In this document: one piece after another, positions 19,232 through 27,611 of the stretch | Layout: every line of letters starts with the position of its first letter | Numbering within the stretch: position 1 is the stretch's first letter | Origin: Brevibacillus brevis | Lineage (GTDB): Bacteria; Bacillota; Bacilli; Brevibacillales; Brevibacillaceae | Direction of reading: 5' to 3' | DNA length: 64,000 nt | NCBI RefSeq assembly: GCF_900637055.1 | Contig: NZ_LR134338.1 | Location: forward strand, 2,366,001 to 2,430,000 | Notes under the pieces: generated by a model | What the model was told of the DNA's origin: nothing | Database searches by the model: none | The model's input: only the letters and a program-made list of their open reading frames with translations | Translations under genes and position numbers: made by a program

Positions 19232-20239
19232 ATGAGTTTTTTCAAGCGCCTTCGTGATGCTATTGTCCAAAAGTCCGAAGAGGTCACCCAGAAGTTTACG
19301 GATGGCTTGGCTAAGACGAGAGACCTGCTAGTAGAAAAAGTAGAGGATCTGGTACGTCGCTACAAAAAGATCGACGATGACTTTTTCGATGAATTAGAGG
19401 AAATTTTGATTACGTCCGATGTGGGCGTCAATACCGTGATGGAGCTCATTGACGACTTGCGGACAGAGGTGCGCAAGCAAAAAATCGAGAATGCGATCGA
19501 CCTGCAGCCCATTCTCTCAGAAAAACTGGTTGCCCTTTTGAAAAATGATGATGCTGCTGATACGACTCTGAATGTAGAGGACGGTCGTCTGAACGTCATT
19601 TTGTTCGTAGGGGTTAACGGAGTAGGGAAAACGACTACGATCGGTAAAATGGCGCATATGTTCAAGCAGCAAAATAAAAAAGTGCTGCTGGCAGCAGGTG
19701 ACACATTCCGTGCAGCAGCGATTGAACAGCTGGAGGTCTGGGGAGAGCGTGTAGGAGTTGACGTAATCAAGCAGCAGCAAGGCTCTGATCCAGCTGCAGT
19801 GATCTACGATGCGATTCAGGCAGCGAAATCCCGACAGGTCGATGTGCTGTTGTGCGATACGGCAGGCCGTTTGCAAAACAAAGTCAATCTCATGGAAGAG
19901 CTGGCGAAGGTTCACCGCGTATTGCAGCGCGAATTGCCAGGAGCTCCGCACGAGGTCTTGCTAGTTTTGGACGCTACGACTGGGCAAAATGCGCTTTCAC
20001 AAGCGAAAACGTTTGGACAGTCTGCTGGTGTAACAGGTTTGGTCCTGACCAAGCTGGATGGTACAGCAAAGGGCGGTATCGTCATTGCGATTCGCAACGA
20101 GCTGAACATTCCGGTGAAATACGTCGGCTTGGGTGAAAGAATGGATGACTTGCAGCAGTTTGATCCCGAGCAATTTGTTCATGCGCTGTTTGCTGGATTG
20201 ATCCAAAAAGATGAAACAGAACAGCAGGAAAACGCGTAA
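19232..20239 (+). CDS. ftsY: Signal recognition particle receptor FtsY
   Basis: SRP receptor GTPase of about 335 residues that receives ribosome-SRP complexes at the membrane. There is a short N-terminal helix region (Firmicute type without the long acidic A domain), then the NG domain: GVNGVGKTTT (P loop), DTFRAAAIEQL, DTAGRLQNK, TKLDGTAKGG. The second of two nearby ATGs fits AAAGGAAG spacing better. Its partner Ffh is encoded 0.5 kb downstream. Confidence 0.96.
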   Translation: MSFFKRLRDAIVQKSEEVTQKFTDGLAKTRDLLVEKVEDLVRRYKKIDDDFFDELEEILITSDVGVNTVMELIDDLRTEVRKQKIENAIDLQPILSEKLVALLKNDDAADTTLNVEDGRLNVILFVGVNGVGKTTTIGKMAHMFKQQNKKVLLAAGDTFRAAAIEQLEVWGERVGVDVIKQQQGSDPAAVIYDAIQAAKSRQVDVLLCDTAGRLQNKVNLMEELAKVHRVLQRELPGAPHEVLLVLDATTGQNALSQAKTFGQSAGVTGLVLTKLDGTAKGGIVIAIRNELNIPVKYVGLGERMDDLQQFDPEQFVHALFAGLIQKDETEQQENA

Positions 20240-20283
20240 AACATAGTGTTTCGAGGATATAAAAATGATGTCAATAAAAAAGC

Positions 20284-20315
20284 TTGACACTAGGTGTGGA
20301 ATTAGGTACTATAAT
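20284..20315 (+). promoter_or_regulatory. Promoter for ylxM-ffh
   Basis: A perfect TTGACA followed by TACTATAAT. With TATAAT the spacer is 20 bases; with the overlapping TACTAT it is 17. It lies in the ftsY-ylxM gap, about 65 bases before ylxM. Confidence 0.6.
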
Positions 20316-20381
20316 CTACGTGCTGTAAAGAAAAAGTCTTTACAGTTTGAAACGAGTACCTCATAGCAAAGGATTGGTTTC

Positions 20382-20720
20382 ATGTTAGAAAAGACCAATC
20401 AAGTTAATCTCTTGTTTGACTTTTACGCGCCGCTACTCAAGGGCAAGCAGCGAGAATATCTTGAGCTGTATTATCTGGACGATTTATCGCTCGGAGAAAT
20501 TGCCGAGATGCATGAGGTCAGCCGCCAAGCTGTCTATGATCATATTAAGCGGGCAGAGAAGCAACTGTTTGAATACGATCAGAAGCTTCGCCTCGCTGAG
20601 CGTCATGAAAAGCGCATGGACGTGTTGAATCGCATGACCGAACTTGTAAATGAGCTTTCGGAGAGCGAGACAAGAGACGAGCTGAACACTTTGCTCCACC
20701 AACTGTCAGAGATGGATTAG
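20382..20720 (+). CDS. ylxM: YlxM family SRP-associated DNA-binding-like protein
   Basis: A 112-residue protein with a sigma-70 region-4-like helix-turn-helix: [34 protein letters not shown]. In Firmicutes ylxM sits directly before ffh and is reported to modulate the SRP GTPases; it is not a proven transcription factor. Length and position match. It ends 10 bases before ffh, so the two are co-transcribed. Confidence 0.93.
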   Translation: MLEKTNQVNLLFDFYAPLLKGKQREYLELYYLDDLSLGEIAEMHEVSRQAVYDHIKRAEKQLFEYDQKLRLAERHEKRMDVLNRMTELVNELSESETRDELNTLLHQLSEMD

Positions 20721-20730
20721 GAGGGCTCGC

Positions 20731-22143
20731 ATGGCGTTTGAGAGCTTAGCCAATCGGCTGCAAAACGCGTTTGACAAACTGCGCGGCAGAGGGAAAATAG
20801 ACGAGACCATCGTGAATGAAGCGATGCGTGAGGTTCGTCTGGCCCTGCTGGAAGCAGACGTTAACTTTAAAGTGGTAAAAGACTTCGTTGCTCGAGTCAA
20901 GGAGCGCGCAGTCGGTCAGGAAGTCATGAAAAGCCTGACGCCTGGTCAAATGGTGATCAAGATCGTGAACGAAGAGCTGGTCGCTCTGATGGGTGGCAAC
21001 GTCGCTCAGCTCACGATGGCGCACCGCCCGCCGACCGTCATCATGATGGCAGGTCTGCAAGGGGCAGGTAAAACGACCACAACTGGTAAGCTGGCCAAGT
21101 ACTTGCAAAAGCAAAACCGCAAGCCGCTTCTGGTAGCGGGAGACATTTACCGTCCTGCTGCGATCAAGCAGCTTCAGGTTTTAGGGGATCAATTGAATGT
21201 TCCCGTCTTCACTCTCGGTGATCAAGTCAGTCCTGTCGATATCGCTCGCCAAGCGATTGAACACGCGAAGACGAATCATCTCGACGTAGTCCTTATCGAT
21301 ACCGCAGGTCGCCTGCATATTGACGAAGCGCTGATGGATGAGTTGAAGCAAATTCGCGAAGTAACCAAGCCCGATGAGATATTGCTCGTCGTGGACGCGA
21401 TGACAGGTCAGGATGCCGTCAATGTAGCAGAGAGCTTTAACAGCCAGCTCGAACTGACTGGTGTGGTTCTCACGAAGCTCGACGGTGATACCCGAGGCGG
21501 TGCGGCACTGTCCGTCAAAGCTGTCACTGGCAAGCCGATCAAATTCGCGGCGATGGGTGAAAAGCTGGATGCGCTCGAGCCGTTCCATCCGGATCGTATG
21601 GCTTCCCGTATTTTGGGTATGGGTGACGTACTCAGCCTGATTGAAAAAGCACAGGCATCCGTGGATGAAGACAAAGCACGCGATATGGAACGCCAAATGC
21701 GTCAAGGTGAGTTTACCTTCGACATGTTCCTGGATTCCATGCAGCAGCTTCGCAACCTGGGTCCTTTTGAAGACATTCTCGGCATGCTGCCAGGAATGAA
21801 CAAGATGAAGGGCAAAATGAACGTGGATGAGAAGCAGATTGCCCGCGTTGAAGCGATCGCCAAATCCATGACCAAACAAGAGCGCGCGAATCCTGATTTA
21901 TTGAATGCCAGCCGTCGCAAGCGCATCGCAAGCGGAAGCGGAACGAGTATTCAAGAAGTCAATCGCTTCCTCAAGCAGTTCGAGGAAATGAAAAAGATGA
22001 TGAAGCAATTCTCAGGCGCTGCTGACAAGATGGTCAAGAAGTCGAAGAAAAAAGGCTTCGGATTACCTTTCATGGGAAAAGGCGGAGGCAACAACCAGGG
22101 CGGGATGAACTTCCCTTTTAACTTCAAGCCACCGTTCAAGTAA
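20731..22143 (+). CDS. ffh: Signal recognition particle protein Ffh (SRP54)
   Basis: GTPase that binds 4.5S/6S RNA and signal peptides. Residues 1-295 form the NG domain with GLQGAGKTTT, DTAGRLHID and TKLDGDTRGGAAL; residues 300-435 form the methionine-rich M domain (many Met in MLPGMNKMKGKMN and FEEMKKMMKQF). The C-terminus ends in a Gly/Asn/Lys/Phe-rich tail after the SRP RNA-binding region. 470 residues, somewhat long because of that tail. GGAGGGC precedes the ATG. Confidence 0.97.
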   Translation: MAFESLANRLQNAFDKLRGRGKIDETIVNEAMREVRLALLEADVNFKVVKDFVARVKERAVGQEVMKSLTPGQMVIKIVNEELVALMGGNVAQLTMAHRPPTVIMMAGLQGAGKTTTTGKLAKYLQKQNRKPLLVAGDIYRPAAIKQLQVLGDQLNVPVFTLGDQVSPVDIARQAIEHAKTNHLDVVLIDTAGRLHIDEALMDELKQIREVTKPDEILLVVDAMTGQDAVNVAESFNSQLELTGVVLTKLDGDTRGGAALSVKAVTGKPIKFAAMGEKLDALEPFHPDRMASRILGMGDVLSLIEKAQASVDEDKARDMERQMRQGEFTFDMFLDSMQQLRNLGPFEDILGMLPGMNKMKGKMNVDEKQIARVEAIAKSMTKQERANPDLLNASRRKRIASGSGTSIQEVNRFLKQFEEMKKMMKQFSGAADKMVKKSKKKGFGLPFMGKGGGNNQGGMNFPFNFKPPFK

Positions 22144-22256
22144 GTAGGCATGATCTCTTCGCGACACTGACTTGTCAGCTGGCCGCGATGGTTCAGATAT
22201 AGTAGCACCAACGCAGATGCTCTTCTAGCGTTGATTAATACAGGAGGTGACACAAC

Positions 22257-22529
22257 ATGGCAGTAAAAATCCGTCTGAAGCGTATGGGTTCCAAGAAAGC
22301 TCCTTTCTACCGTGTAGTAGTAGCTGACTCCCGTTCCCCACGCGATGGCCGTTTCATTGAAGAAATCGGTTACTACAATCCGGTTGCTCAACCGGCAGTG
22401 GTGAAAATTGATACCGACAAAGCGGTACAATGGATCCTGAATGGTGCAGCTCCAACTGACACCGTTCGTAACCTTCTCTCCAAAGAAGGCGTACTCGCAA
22501 AAGTACACGAAACCAAATACGGCAAATAA
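22257..22529 (+). CDS. rpsP: 30S ribosomal protein S16
   Basis: A 90-residue small-subunit protein with the S16 signature [19 protein letters not shown] and [27 protein letters not shown] precedes the ATG. The 113-base region upstream has short inverted repeats (CTGACTTGTCAG; CAACGC...GCGTTG) that might be regulatory, but no known leader is recognised. It is the first gene of the rpsP-khpA-rimM-trmD-rplS ribosome block. Confidence 0.97.
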   Translation: MAVKIRLKRMGSKKAPFYRVVVADSRSPRDGRFIEEIGYYNPVAQPAVVKIDTDKAVQWILNGAAPTDTVRNLLSKEGVLAKVHETKYGK

Positions 22530-22552
22530 GTCGGTCATCTGGAGGTTTGATG

Positions 22553-22780
22553 ATGAAAGCGCTGGTCGAAACGATCGCTAAAGCTCTCGTCGATCATCCG
22601 AATGAGGTTCGTGTTAACGCAGTGGACAAAGAGCGAACTCTCGTCTTTGAATTGTCGGTACACCCTGATGATATGGGGAAGATTATTGGCAAGCAAGGTC
22701 GAATCGCGAAAGCCCTGCGCACGGTCGTGATCGCCGCATCCGTGGAAACGGACAAGCGTGTCACGGTTGAAATTGTATGA
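22553..22780 (+). CDS. khpA: KH-domain RNA-binding protein KhpA (YlqC)
   Basis: A 75-residue single KH-domain protein; the GxxG loop is in MGKIIGKQGRIAKALR. It binds RNA, typically with KhpB/EloR, and influences cell elongation and division in Firmicutes. GGAGG at 7 bases favours the second of two adjacent ATGs. It sits between rpsP and ylqD/rimM as in Bacillus. Confidence 0.95.
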   Translation: MKALVETIAKALVDHPNEVRVNAVDKERTLVFELSVHPDDMGKIIGKQGRIAKALRTVVIAASVETDKRVTVEIV

Positions 22781-22782
22781 GA

Positions 22783-22812
22783 AAAGGCTGGGAGCTTTCC
22801 CAGTCTTTTTTC
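22783..22812 (+). terminator. Rho-independent terminator after khpA
   Basis: Arms AGGCTGGGA and TCCCAGTCT with a T run; one G-T pair. It separates rpsP-khpA from ylqD-rimM-trmD, possibly letting rpsP be expressed more strongly. Confidence 0.8.
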
Positions 22813-22866
22813 TAGTATCCAGGATGCTCATCAACCATGATGGTTTTTCCGAAAGGAGTGGCGAAG

Positions 22867-23304
22867 GTGCTTACTATATTTCGGACGGTACAGGTTAAAC
22901 TGATCATTACGGAAGCATCACGGGCTGCTCTCATTGATCAGTATAGCCAACGACTTCGTTTGCAGCGTAAAGAGTGGGAGCAGTGGCAGTTTCAATCGAA
23001 AAAGCTATTAACCGAGGCGAAGAAAAAGTCTGCGGATACATATGCGTTGGCGCAGGAAAAAATCGCGCAGGAAGAGCGTCGGCGCAAAGAAAAGATAGAT
23101 CACCTGACATATACCCTCCAGCAGGTAGAAAATCTCCCAGAGGGAAGCGAGATCGATTACCAGACTGTCCAAAGCCCTGTCACGATTCAAGAGGGCGATG
23201 TATGGGATGAAATTATGTCCGGAACGGAAATCATGATAAAAGATGGCCTGGTGCATGAGATTCGACTACAAACGAAAAATGGGAACAAAGAAAAGGAGGA
23301 ATGA
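22867..23304 (+). CDS. ylqD: YlqD family protein of unknown function
   Basis: A 145-residue charged protein with a central coiled coil (about 30-90, rich in Lys/Glu/Gln) and a C-terminal beta-rich part (VTIQEGDVWDEIMSGTEI). The family occurs in Bacilli between khpA and rimM; no activity is known. Start is GTG, 8 bases after AAAGGAG; ten upstream in-frame codons include no better site. Its stop overlaps an ATG of rimM. Confidence 0.85.
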   Translation: MLTIFRTVQVKLIITEASRAALIDQYSQRLRLQRKEWEQWQFQSKKLLTEAKKKSADTYALAQEKIAQEERRRKEKIDHLTYTLQQVENLPEGSEIDYQTVQSPVTIQEGDVWDEIMSGTEIMIKDGLVHEIRLQTKNGNKEKEE

Positions 23305-23309
23305 ACACG

Positions 23310-23828
23310 TTGAGCCAAAATAGTTTTTACGGGGTAGGCAAACTGGTTAATACGCATGGCCTGCGTGGTGAAGTACGTGTAACACCAACGACTGACTTTC
23401 CAGATCAGCGTTTTCGCAAAGGAAATGAGCTGTACTTGTTCCATCCGACACTCAGTGAGCCGCTCAAATTGAAAATCGCTTCTCGTCGCTCGCATAAAAA
23501 TTTTGAGATTGTGAGCTTTCAAGGCTATGAGCATATTAACGATATCGAAAAGTACAAGGGCGGAGAGTTGAAAATTCCAGAGGAAGCGCTGATGGAATTA
23601 GAAGAGGATGAGTTCTACATTCATCAGCTGGTCGGCTGCGTCGTCGTAACCGATGAGGGCGAAGAACTGGGGAAAATCGTGGATGTCATGCAGCCGGGAG
23701 CAAACGATGTATGGGTAGTGAAGGGAAAACGCGGAGAAATCTTGCTGCCGTATATCGATGACTGCATTAAGGAAGTGGACATCGCGAACAAACGTGTGGT
23801 CTGCCATCTGATGGAAGGCTTGCTGTAG
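23310..23828 (+). CDS. rimM: Ribosome maturation factor RimM
   Basis: Late 30S assembly factor that binds S19. The N-terminal domain opens with YGVGKLVNTHGLRGEVRV, and the C-terminal PRC-barrel includes LVGCVVVTDEGEELG and ILLPYIDDCIKEVD. TTG with AAAGGAGG 10 bases upstream is the preferred start (172 residues); an ATG 9 bases earlier (23301) overlaps the ylqD stop but is only one base from the ribosome-binding run. It precedes trmD as in most bacteria. Confidence 0.94.
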   Translation: MSQNSFYGVGKLVNTHGLRGEVRVTPTTDFPDQRFRKGNELYLFHPTLSEPLKLKIASRRSHKNFEIVSFQGYEHINDIEKYKGGELKIPEEALMELEEDEFYIHQLVGCVVVTDEGEELGKIVDVMQPGANDVWVVKGKRGEILLPYIDDCIKEVDIANKRVVCHLMEGLL

Positions 23829-23840
23829 GAGGAACTTCTG

Positions 23841-24572
23841 ATGCGGATCGATATTTTTACGCTCTTTCCCGAGATGTTTACAGGTGTTTTGTCCAGCAGC
23901 ATTTTGGGAAAGGCAAGCGAAAAAGAACTGGTTGATTTTCACGTCACCAATTTTCGTGATTTCTCTGAGAGCAAGCACGGTACGGTAGACGACACCCCTT
24001 ATGGTGGTGGCGGTGGAATGGTTTTGAAGCCAGAGCCGTTGTTTCGGGCCGTAGAAGCCTTGACAGGAGAGAAAAAGCCCCGAGTGATTCTGATGTGTCC
24101 ACAGGGTGTGCCTTATCATCAGAAGCTTGCAGAGGAGTTAGCGCAAGAAGAGCACCTTGTCTTCATTTGCGGTCATTATGAAGGGTACGACGAGCGAATT
24201 CGGGAGTATCTCGTCACGGATGAGATCTCGATTGGCGACTACGTCCTGACTGGGGGAGAGCTCGCGGCGATGGTGGTCATTGACAGTGTCGTTCGTTTGC
24301 AACCAGGGGCGTTGGGCAACCAGACGTCAGCTGTTGAGGATTCCTTTTCAACAGGACTGCTCGAATACCCTCATTACACAAGACCGGCTGAGTTTCGCGG
24401 CTGGAAGGTGCCAGACGTATTGTTGTCGGGTCACCACGCCAATATTGAAAGCTGGCGGTTAAAAGAATCGTTGCGTCGAACAAAAGCACGGCGTCCAGAT
24501 TTATTGGAAAAGCTTGTGCTGACAGATGAAATGAAAAAGCTATTGGCTGAATTGGAGCAAGAAAAAAAGTAG
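23841..24572 (+). CDS. trmD: tRNA (guanine37-N1)-methyltransferase TrmD
   Basis: Methylates G37 of tRNAs to prevent +1 frameshifting. A SPOUT-fold enzyme of 243 residues: [13 protein letters not shown] at the start, the knot region [12 protein letters not shown] and [16 protein letters not shown] (SAM and guanine pocket), and [16 protein letters not shown] precedes the ATG. It is 12 bases after rimM and is followed by the rplS leader and its separate promoter. Confidence 0.97.
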   Translation: MRIDIFTLFPEMFTGVLSSSILGKASEKELVDFHVTNFRDFSESKHGTVDDTPYGGGGGMVLKPEPLFRAVEALTGEKKPRVILMCPQGVPYHQKLAEELAQEEHLVFICGHYEGYDERIREYLVTDEISIGDYVLTGGELAAMVVIDSVVRLQPGALGNQTSAVEDSFSTGLLEYPHYTRPAEFRGWKVPDVLLSGHHANIESWRLKESLRRTKARRPDLLEKLVLTDEMKKLLAELEQEKK

Positions 24573-24593
24573 GGCACAAATAGGAGAAGAACC

Positions 24594-24622
24594 TTGTAGT
24601 TTTGTACCCACTGTGTTAATAT
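24594..24622 (+). promoter_or_regulatory. Sigma-A promoter for rplS
   Basis: TTGTAG, 17 bases, TAATAT. It gives a leader of about 110 bases before rplS, so ribosomal protein L19 can be made independently of trmD. Confidence 0.65.
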
Positions 24623-24628
24623 ATTTCT

Positions 24629-24735
24629 TGTGGCAATTTTGCCCGCTGACTAAGGCGGTCCGCTACTCGTAACGCAGCCTAAGCGGCTGGACCTATGGGT
24701 TAGACGAGTAAGAACGTCTATCGGAAGGAGGAAAT
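24629..24735 (+). promoter_or_regulatory. Probable ribosomal protein L19 mRNA leader
   Basis: A roughly 105-base untranslated stretch with nested complementary parts, such as GACTAAGGCGGTCC with CTAAGCGGCTGG nearby and GACGAGTAAGAACGTC. Bacilli carry an L19 autoregulatory leader at this spot. The position fits; the exact fold was not computed. Confidence 0.55.
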
Positions 24736-24739
24736 TCAA

Positions 24740-25087
24740 ATGAACCAAATTATCCGTGAACTGGAAAAAGCGCAATTGAAACAGGACATTCCTGCGTTCC
24801 GACCTGGTGACACTGTTCGTGTACACGTTAAGGTTATCGAGGGTCAGCGTGAGCGTATCCAGCTGTTCGAAGGCGTATGCATTCGCCGTCGCGGTACAGG
24901 TATCAGCGAAACATTTACAGCTCGTAAGATTTCTTACGGCGTAGGTGTTGAGCGTACATTCCCAGTACACACGCCTAAGATCGACAAGATCGAAATCGTG
25001 CGTCATGGTAAAGTACGTCGTGCGAAACTGTACTATCTGCGCGATCGCGTAGGTAAAGCAGCTCGTATTAAAGAAATTCGTCGATAA
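24740..25087 (+). CDS. rplS: 50S ribosomal protein L19
   Basis: A 115-residue large-subunit protein at the subunit interface. Signature: [13 protein letters not shown] and [14 protein letters not shown], with [16 protein letters not shown] and the basic end [22 protein letters not shown] precedes the ATG. It closes the rimM-trmD-rplS block and has its own promoter and leader. Confidence 0.97.
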   Translation: MNQIIRELEKAQLKQDIPAFRPGDTVRVHVKVIEGQRERIQLFEGVCIRRRGTGISETFTARKISYGVGVERTFPVHTPKIDKIEIVRHGKVRRAKLYYLRDRVGKAARIKEIRR

Positions 25088-25099
25088 GCGTAACGCTTA

Positions 25100-25136
25100 G
25101 AAAGAGGACTGGCCTGCTTGCCAGGCCTCTTTTTTC
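25100..25136 (+). terminator. Rho-independent terminator after rplS
   Basis: AAGAGGACTGGC pairs with GCCAGGCCTCTT (one mismatch, one G-T) followed by TTTTTT. Confidence 0.85.
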
Positions 25137-25222
25137 CATTTAACGATCTTGAAATAAAATAGTTCATCTTGACATATGTTACAGCTAAGGTTGGACGAGT
25201 TCTCATGGGAGGATCGTAAGTC

Positions 25223-25786
25223 ATGAGCGAAGAAATTACCTCCAGTCATAAGAAGAAAAATGAACTATGGGAATGGATAAAGGCACTTGGGATCGCTTTA
25301 GTCTTGGCGTTTCTCATTCGTACCTTTTTGTTCGCCCCGTTTATTGTAGAAGGCGAATCCATGGAAAGTACATTACATAACAGCGAAAAATTAGTTGTGA
25401 ACAAAGCTATTTACTTTTTGCAAGGTCCGAAGCCTGGTGAAATCATCGTGTTCCATGCTGAAAAGGAACGGGATTACATCAAGAGAGTCATCGCTGTTGA
25501 GGGTGATACAGTTGAGGTCAAAAGCGATCAGCTGCTGGTCAATGGCAAAGTGGTAGAGGAACCGTATCTTACACAAATAAAAGAACAAGCGAAGCAGCAG
25601 GGAGAGCCGTTCTTTACCCACGATTTTCCCCCGGTCCAAATACCAGCAGACCATATCTTTGTGATGGGCGACAACAGGCTGAACAGTCATGACAGCAGAG
25701 CCATCGGTCCTGTTGCCGTCAGTACGGTTGTTGGTAGAGCTGAGTTTACATTTTGGCCGGTTGCGGGAATTCGCTTGACTAGATAA
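25223..25786 (+). CDS. lepB: Signal peptidase I
   Basis: Membrane-bound Ser-Lys protease that removes signal peptides after export. One N-terminal transmembrane segment (about 18-38); the catalytic Ser is in FIVEGESMESTLH and the catalytic Lys in DYIKRVIAVEGDTV; also VMGDNRLNSHDSRAIGPV. It is the Gram-positive SipS-like single-span type, 187 residues. GGGAGG precedes the ATG. It directly precedes rbgA, the normal Bacillus order. Confidence 0.96.
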   Translation: MSEEITSSHKKKNELWEWIKALGIALVLAFLIRTFLFAPFIVEGESMESTLHNSEKLVVNKAIYFLQGPKPGEIIVFHAEKERDYIKRVIAVEGDTVEVKSDQLLVNGKVVEEPYLTQIKEQAKQQGEPFFTHDFPPVQIPADHIFVMGDNRLNSHDSRAIGPVAVSTVVGRAEFTFWPVAGIRLTR

Positions 25787-25814
25787 CGCAAAGCTTCAAG
25801 GTAGGTGAGACATC

Positions 25815-26708
25815 ATGACGATCCAATGGTTTCCTGGCCATATGGCTAAAGCACGTCGTCAAGTAACGGAAAAGCTGAAATTAATCGATGTAGTCATTGA
25901 GCTTCTCGATGCACGTCTGCCGCTTTCCAGCCGTAATCCGATGATTGACGAGATTGTCAGTGATAAACCACGTTTGATATTACTTAACAAAGCAGATTTG
26001 GCGGATGAACGGGCAACAGATGAGTGGATTGCTTATTTTCGCAAACAAGGCATTCGCACATTGCCGATTGATGCTCTCAGTGGAAAAGGTGTCAGCAAGC
26101 TCCCAGAAATGTGTAAGGAGCTAGCTGCTGACATGCTGGCAAAGCGCAGTGAGCGGGGGATGCAAGGGCGTGCCATCCGCATCATGATTTTGGGAATCCC
26201 CAATGTCGGCAAGTCTTCCCTCATTAACCGATTGTCCAAGCGCTCGGTAGCGGCAACAGGTGATCGTCCGGCAGTAACCAAGGCGCAACAATGGGTGAAA
26301 ATGGGCGATACACTGGAGCTTCTCGATACGCCTGGTATTCTTTGGCCGAAATTTGAAGATCAGATGGTAGGTCTGCGATTGGCGGCAAGTGGGGCAATTA
26401 AAGACGAGCTCATCGATTTTACGGAGGTAGCATTATTTGTCATCAGCTACATGATGCACTACTATCCGGAACGCCTGATCGAACGCTTCAAGCTAAAAGA
26501 ATTGCCTGAGGATCGAGTAGAAATGCTCGAAGAAATCGGGAAGAAGCGTGGATGCCTCGTTTCTGGCGGAAATATCGACTACGACAAGGCAGCGGAAATT
26601 TTCCTGCGTGAGCTGCGTTCCGGCAAGCTGGGAACGATCTCTGTCGAGCGCCCGATTGACTGGGAAATGGACGAACCGATTGGTAAGCCGGTATCTTTTC
26701 CAGAATAA
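25815..26708 (+). CDS. rbgA: Ribosome biogenesis GTPase RbgA (YlqF)
   Basis: Late 50S assembly GTPase, 297 residues, with circularly permuted G motifs: LNKADLAD (G4) near residue 60 comes before GIPNVGKSSLINRL (G1) near 128 and LLDTPGILWP (G3). The N-terminus MTIQWFPGHMAKARR is typical. AGGTAGGTGA precedes the ATG. Essential in B. subtilis for adding L16 to the 50S particle. Confidence 0.97.
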   Translation: MTIQWFPGHMAKARRQVTEKLKLIDVVIELLDARLPLSSRNPMIDEIVSDKPRLILLNKADLADERATDEWIAYFRKQGIRTLPIDALSGKGVSKLPEMCKELAADMLAKRSERGMQGRAIRIMILGIPNVGKSSLINRLSKRSVAATGDRPAVTKAQQWVKMGDTLELLDTPGILWPKFEDQMVGLRLAASGAIKDELIDFTEVALFVISYMMHYYPERLIERFKLKELPEDRVEMLEEIGKKRGCLVSGGNIDYDKAAEIFLRELRSGKLGTISVERPIDWEMDEPIGKPVSFPE

Positions 26709-26723
26709 GCTTTTCCAGCCATC

Positions 26724-26763
26724 AAAAACCTGTCTATCGACATATACGGTAGGCAGGTTTTTT
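26724..26763 (+). terminator. Rho-independent terminator after rbgA
   Basis: Arms AAAACCTGTCTA and TAGGCAGGTTTT enclose a loop of about 17 bases, then Ts. Confidence 0.8.
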
Positions 26764-26794
26764 ACTATGAGGATCGGTAAGGAGAAATGAGTCA

Positions 26795-27571
26795 ATGAAT
26801 CTAGCGGATATGTCGATAAAAGAAATACGAGTGACGATGGAAAAGTTGGACGAGGTACCCAAAGATTTTTTACAATTGCTGAAAGAAGATAAAAGAGCGG
26901 GTGTACAGGCTCTGGCGAAGCAGATGGAAGCAGCGATTGCGCGTCAAGAAAAGCTCGCACAGATGTGGGCTGACATGACCGTCTATGAGAAAGCGATGTT
27001 TGAGAAGGGGCATCAGTACATATTCGGGGTTGATGAGGTCGGAAGAGGTCCATTGGCTGGTCCAGTTGTCGCGTGTGCCGTGTGCCTGCCCAAGGATTTT
27101 TACTTGCCAGGCCTGAATGACTCGAAGAAGATACCCGTATCCACCCGGGAGGCTTTTTGCGAAATCATTCAAAGAGATGCACTTGCTGTGGGAATCGGAA
27201 TTGTCGAAGCAGCAAGAATTGATGCGATCAATATATTAGCTGCTACAAAAGAGGCGATGAAGCTGGCGATCCAACAGGCAGGTAAAGCACCAGATGCATT
27301 ACTGATTGACGCTGTGCAGCTAACCGGAATGGATTGCGAGCAGGTTCCGATTATTGGGGGAGATGCCAAGAGTGTCTCGATTGCAGCCGCATCGATCGTA
27401 GCGAAGGTCACCCGTGATCGATTGATGGCGCAGTATGCCGAACAATATCCAGCCTATGGCTTTGACAAACACGCAGGCTACGGCACCCCTGAGCATCTGG
27501 CAGCAATCGCTCGATTTGGCCCTACGCCGATTCATCGGAAGACATTTACTGGCGTAAAAGAACACGCCTAA
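26795..27571 (+). CDS. rnhB: Ribonuclease HII
   Basis: Removes RNA from RNA-DNA hybrids, including misincorporated ribonucleotides. The catalytic core begins with IFGVDEVGRGPLAGPVV (Asp-Glu), and LNDSKKIP and LIDAVQL supply the other acidic residues. The first 70 residues form the N-terminal extension seen in Bacillus RNase HII. Length is 258. It starts 31 bases after a terminator, so it likely has its own promoter or uses read-through. Confidence 0.96.
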   Translation: MNLADMSIKEIRVTMEKLDEVPKDFLQLLKEDKRAGVQALAKQMEAAIARQEKLAQMWADMTVYEKAMFEKGHQYIFGVDEVGRGPLAGPVVACAVCLPKDFYLPGLNDSKKIPVSTREAFCEIIQRDALAVGIGIVEAARIDAINILAATKEAMKLAIQQAGKAPDALLIDAVQLTGMDCEQVPIIGGDAKSVSIAAASIVAKVTRDRLMAQYAEQYPAYGFDKHAGYGTPEHLAAIARFGPTPIHRKTFTGVKEHA

Positions 27572-27611
27572 AAAGTGCTAGTAACATACGAGCTACAGGA
27601 GGAGGATCTGC

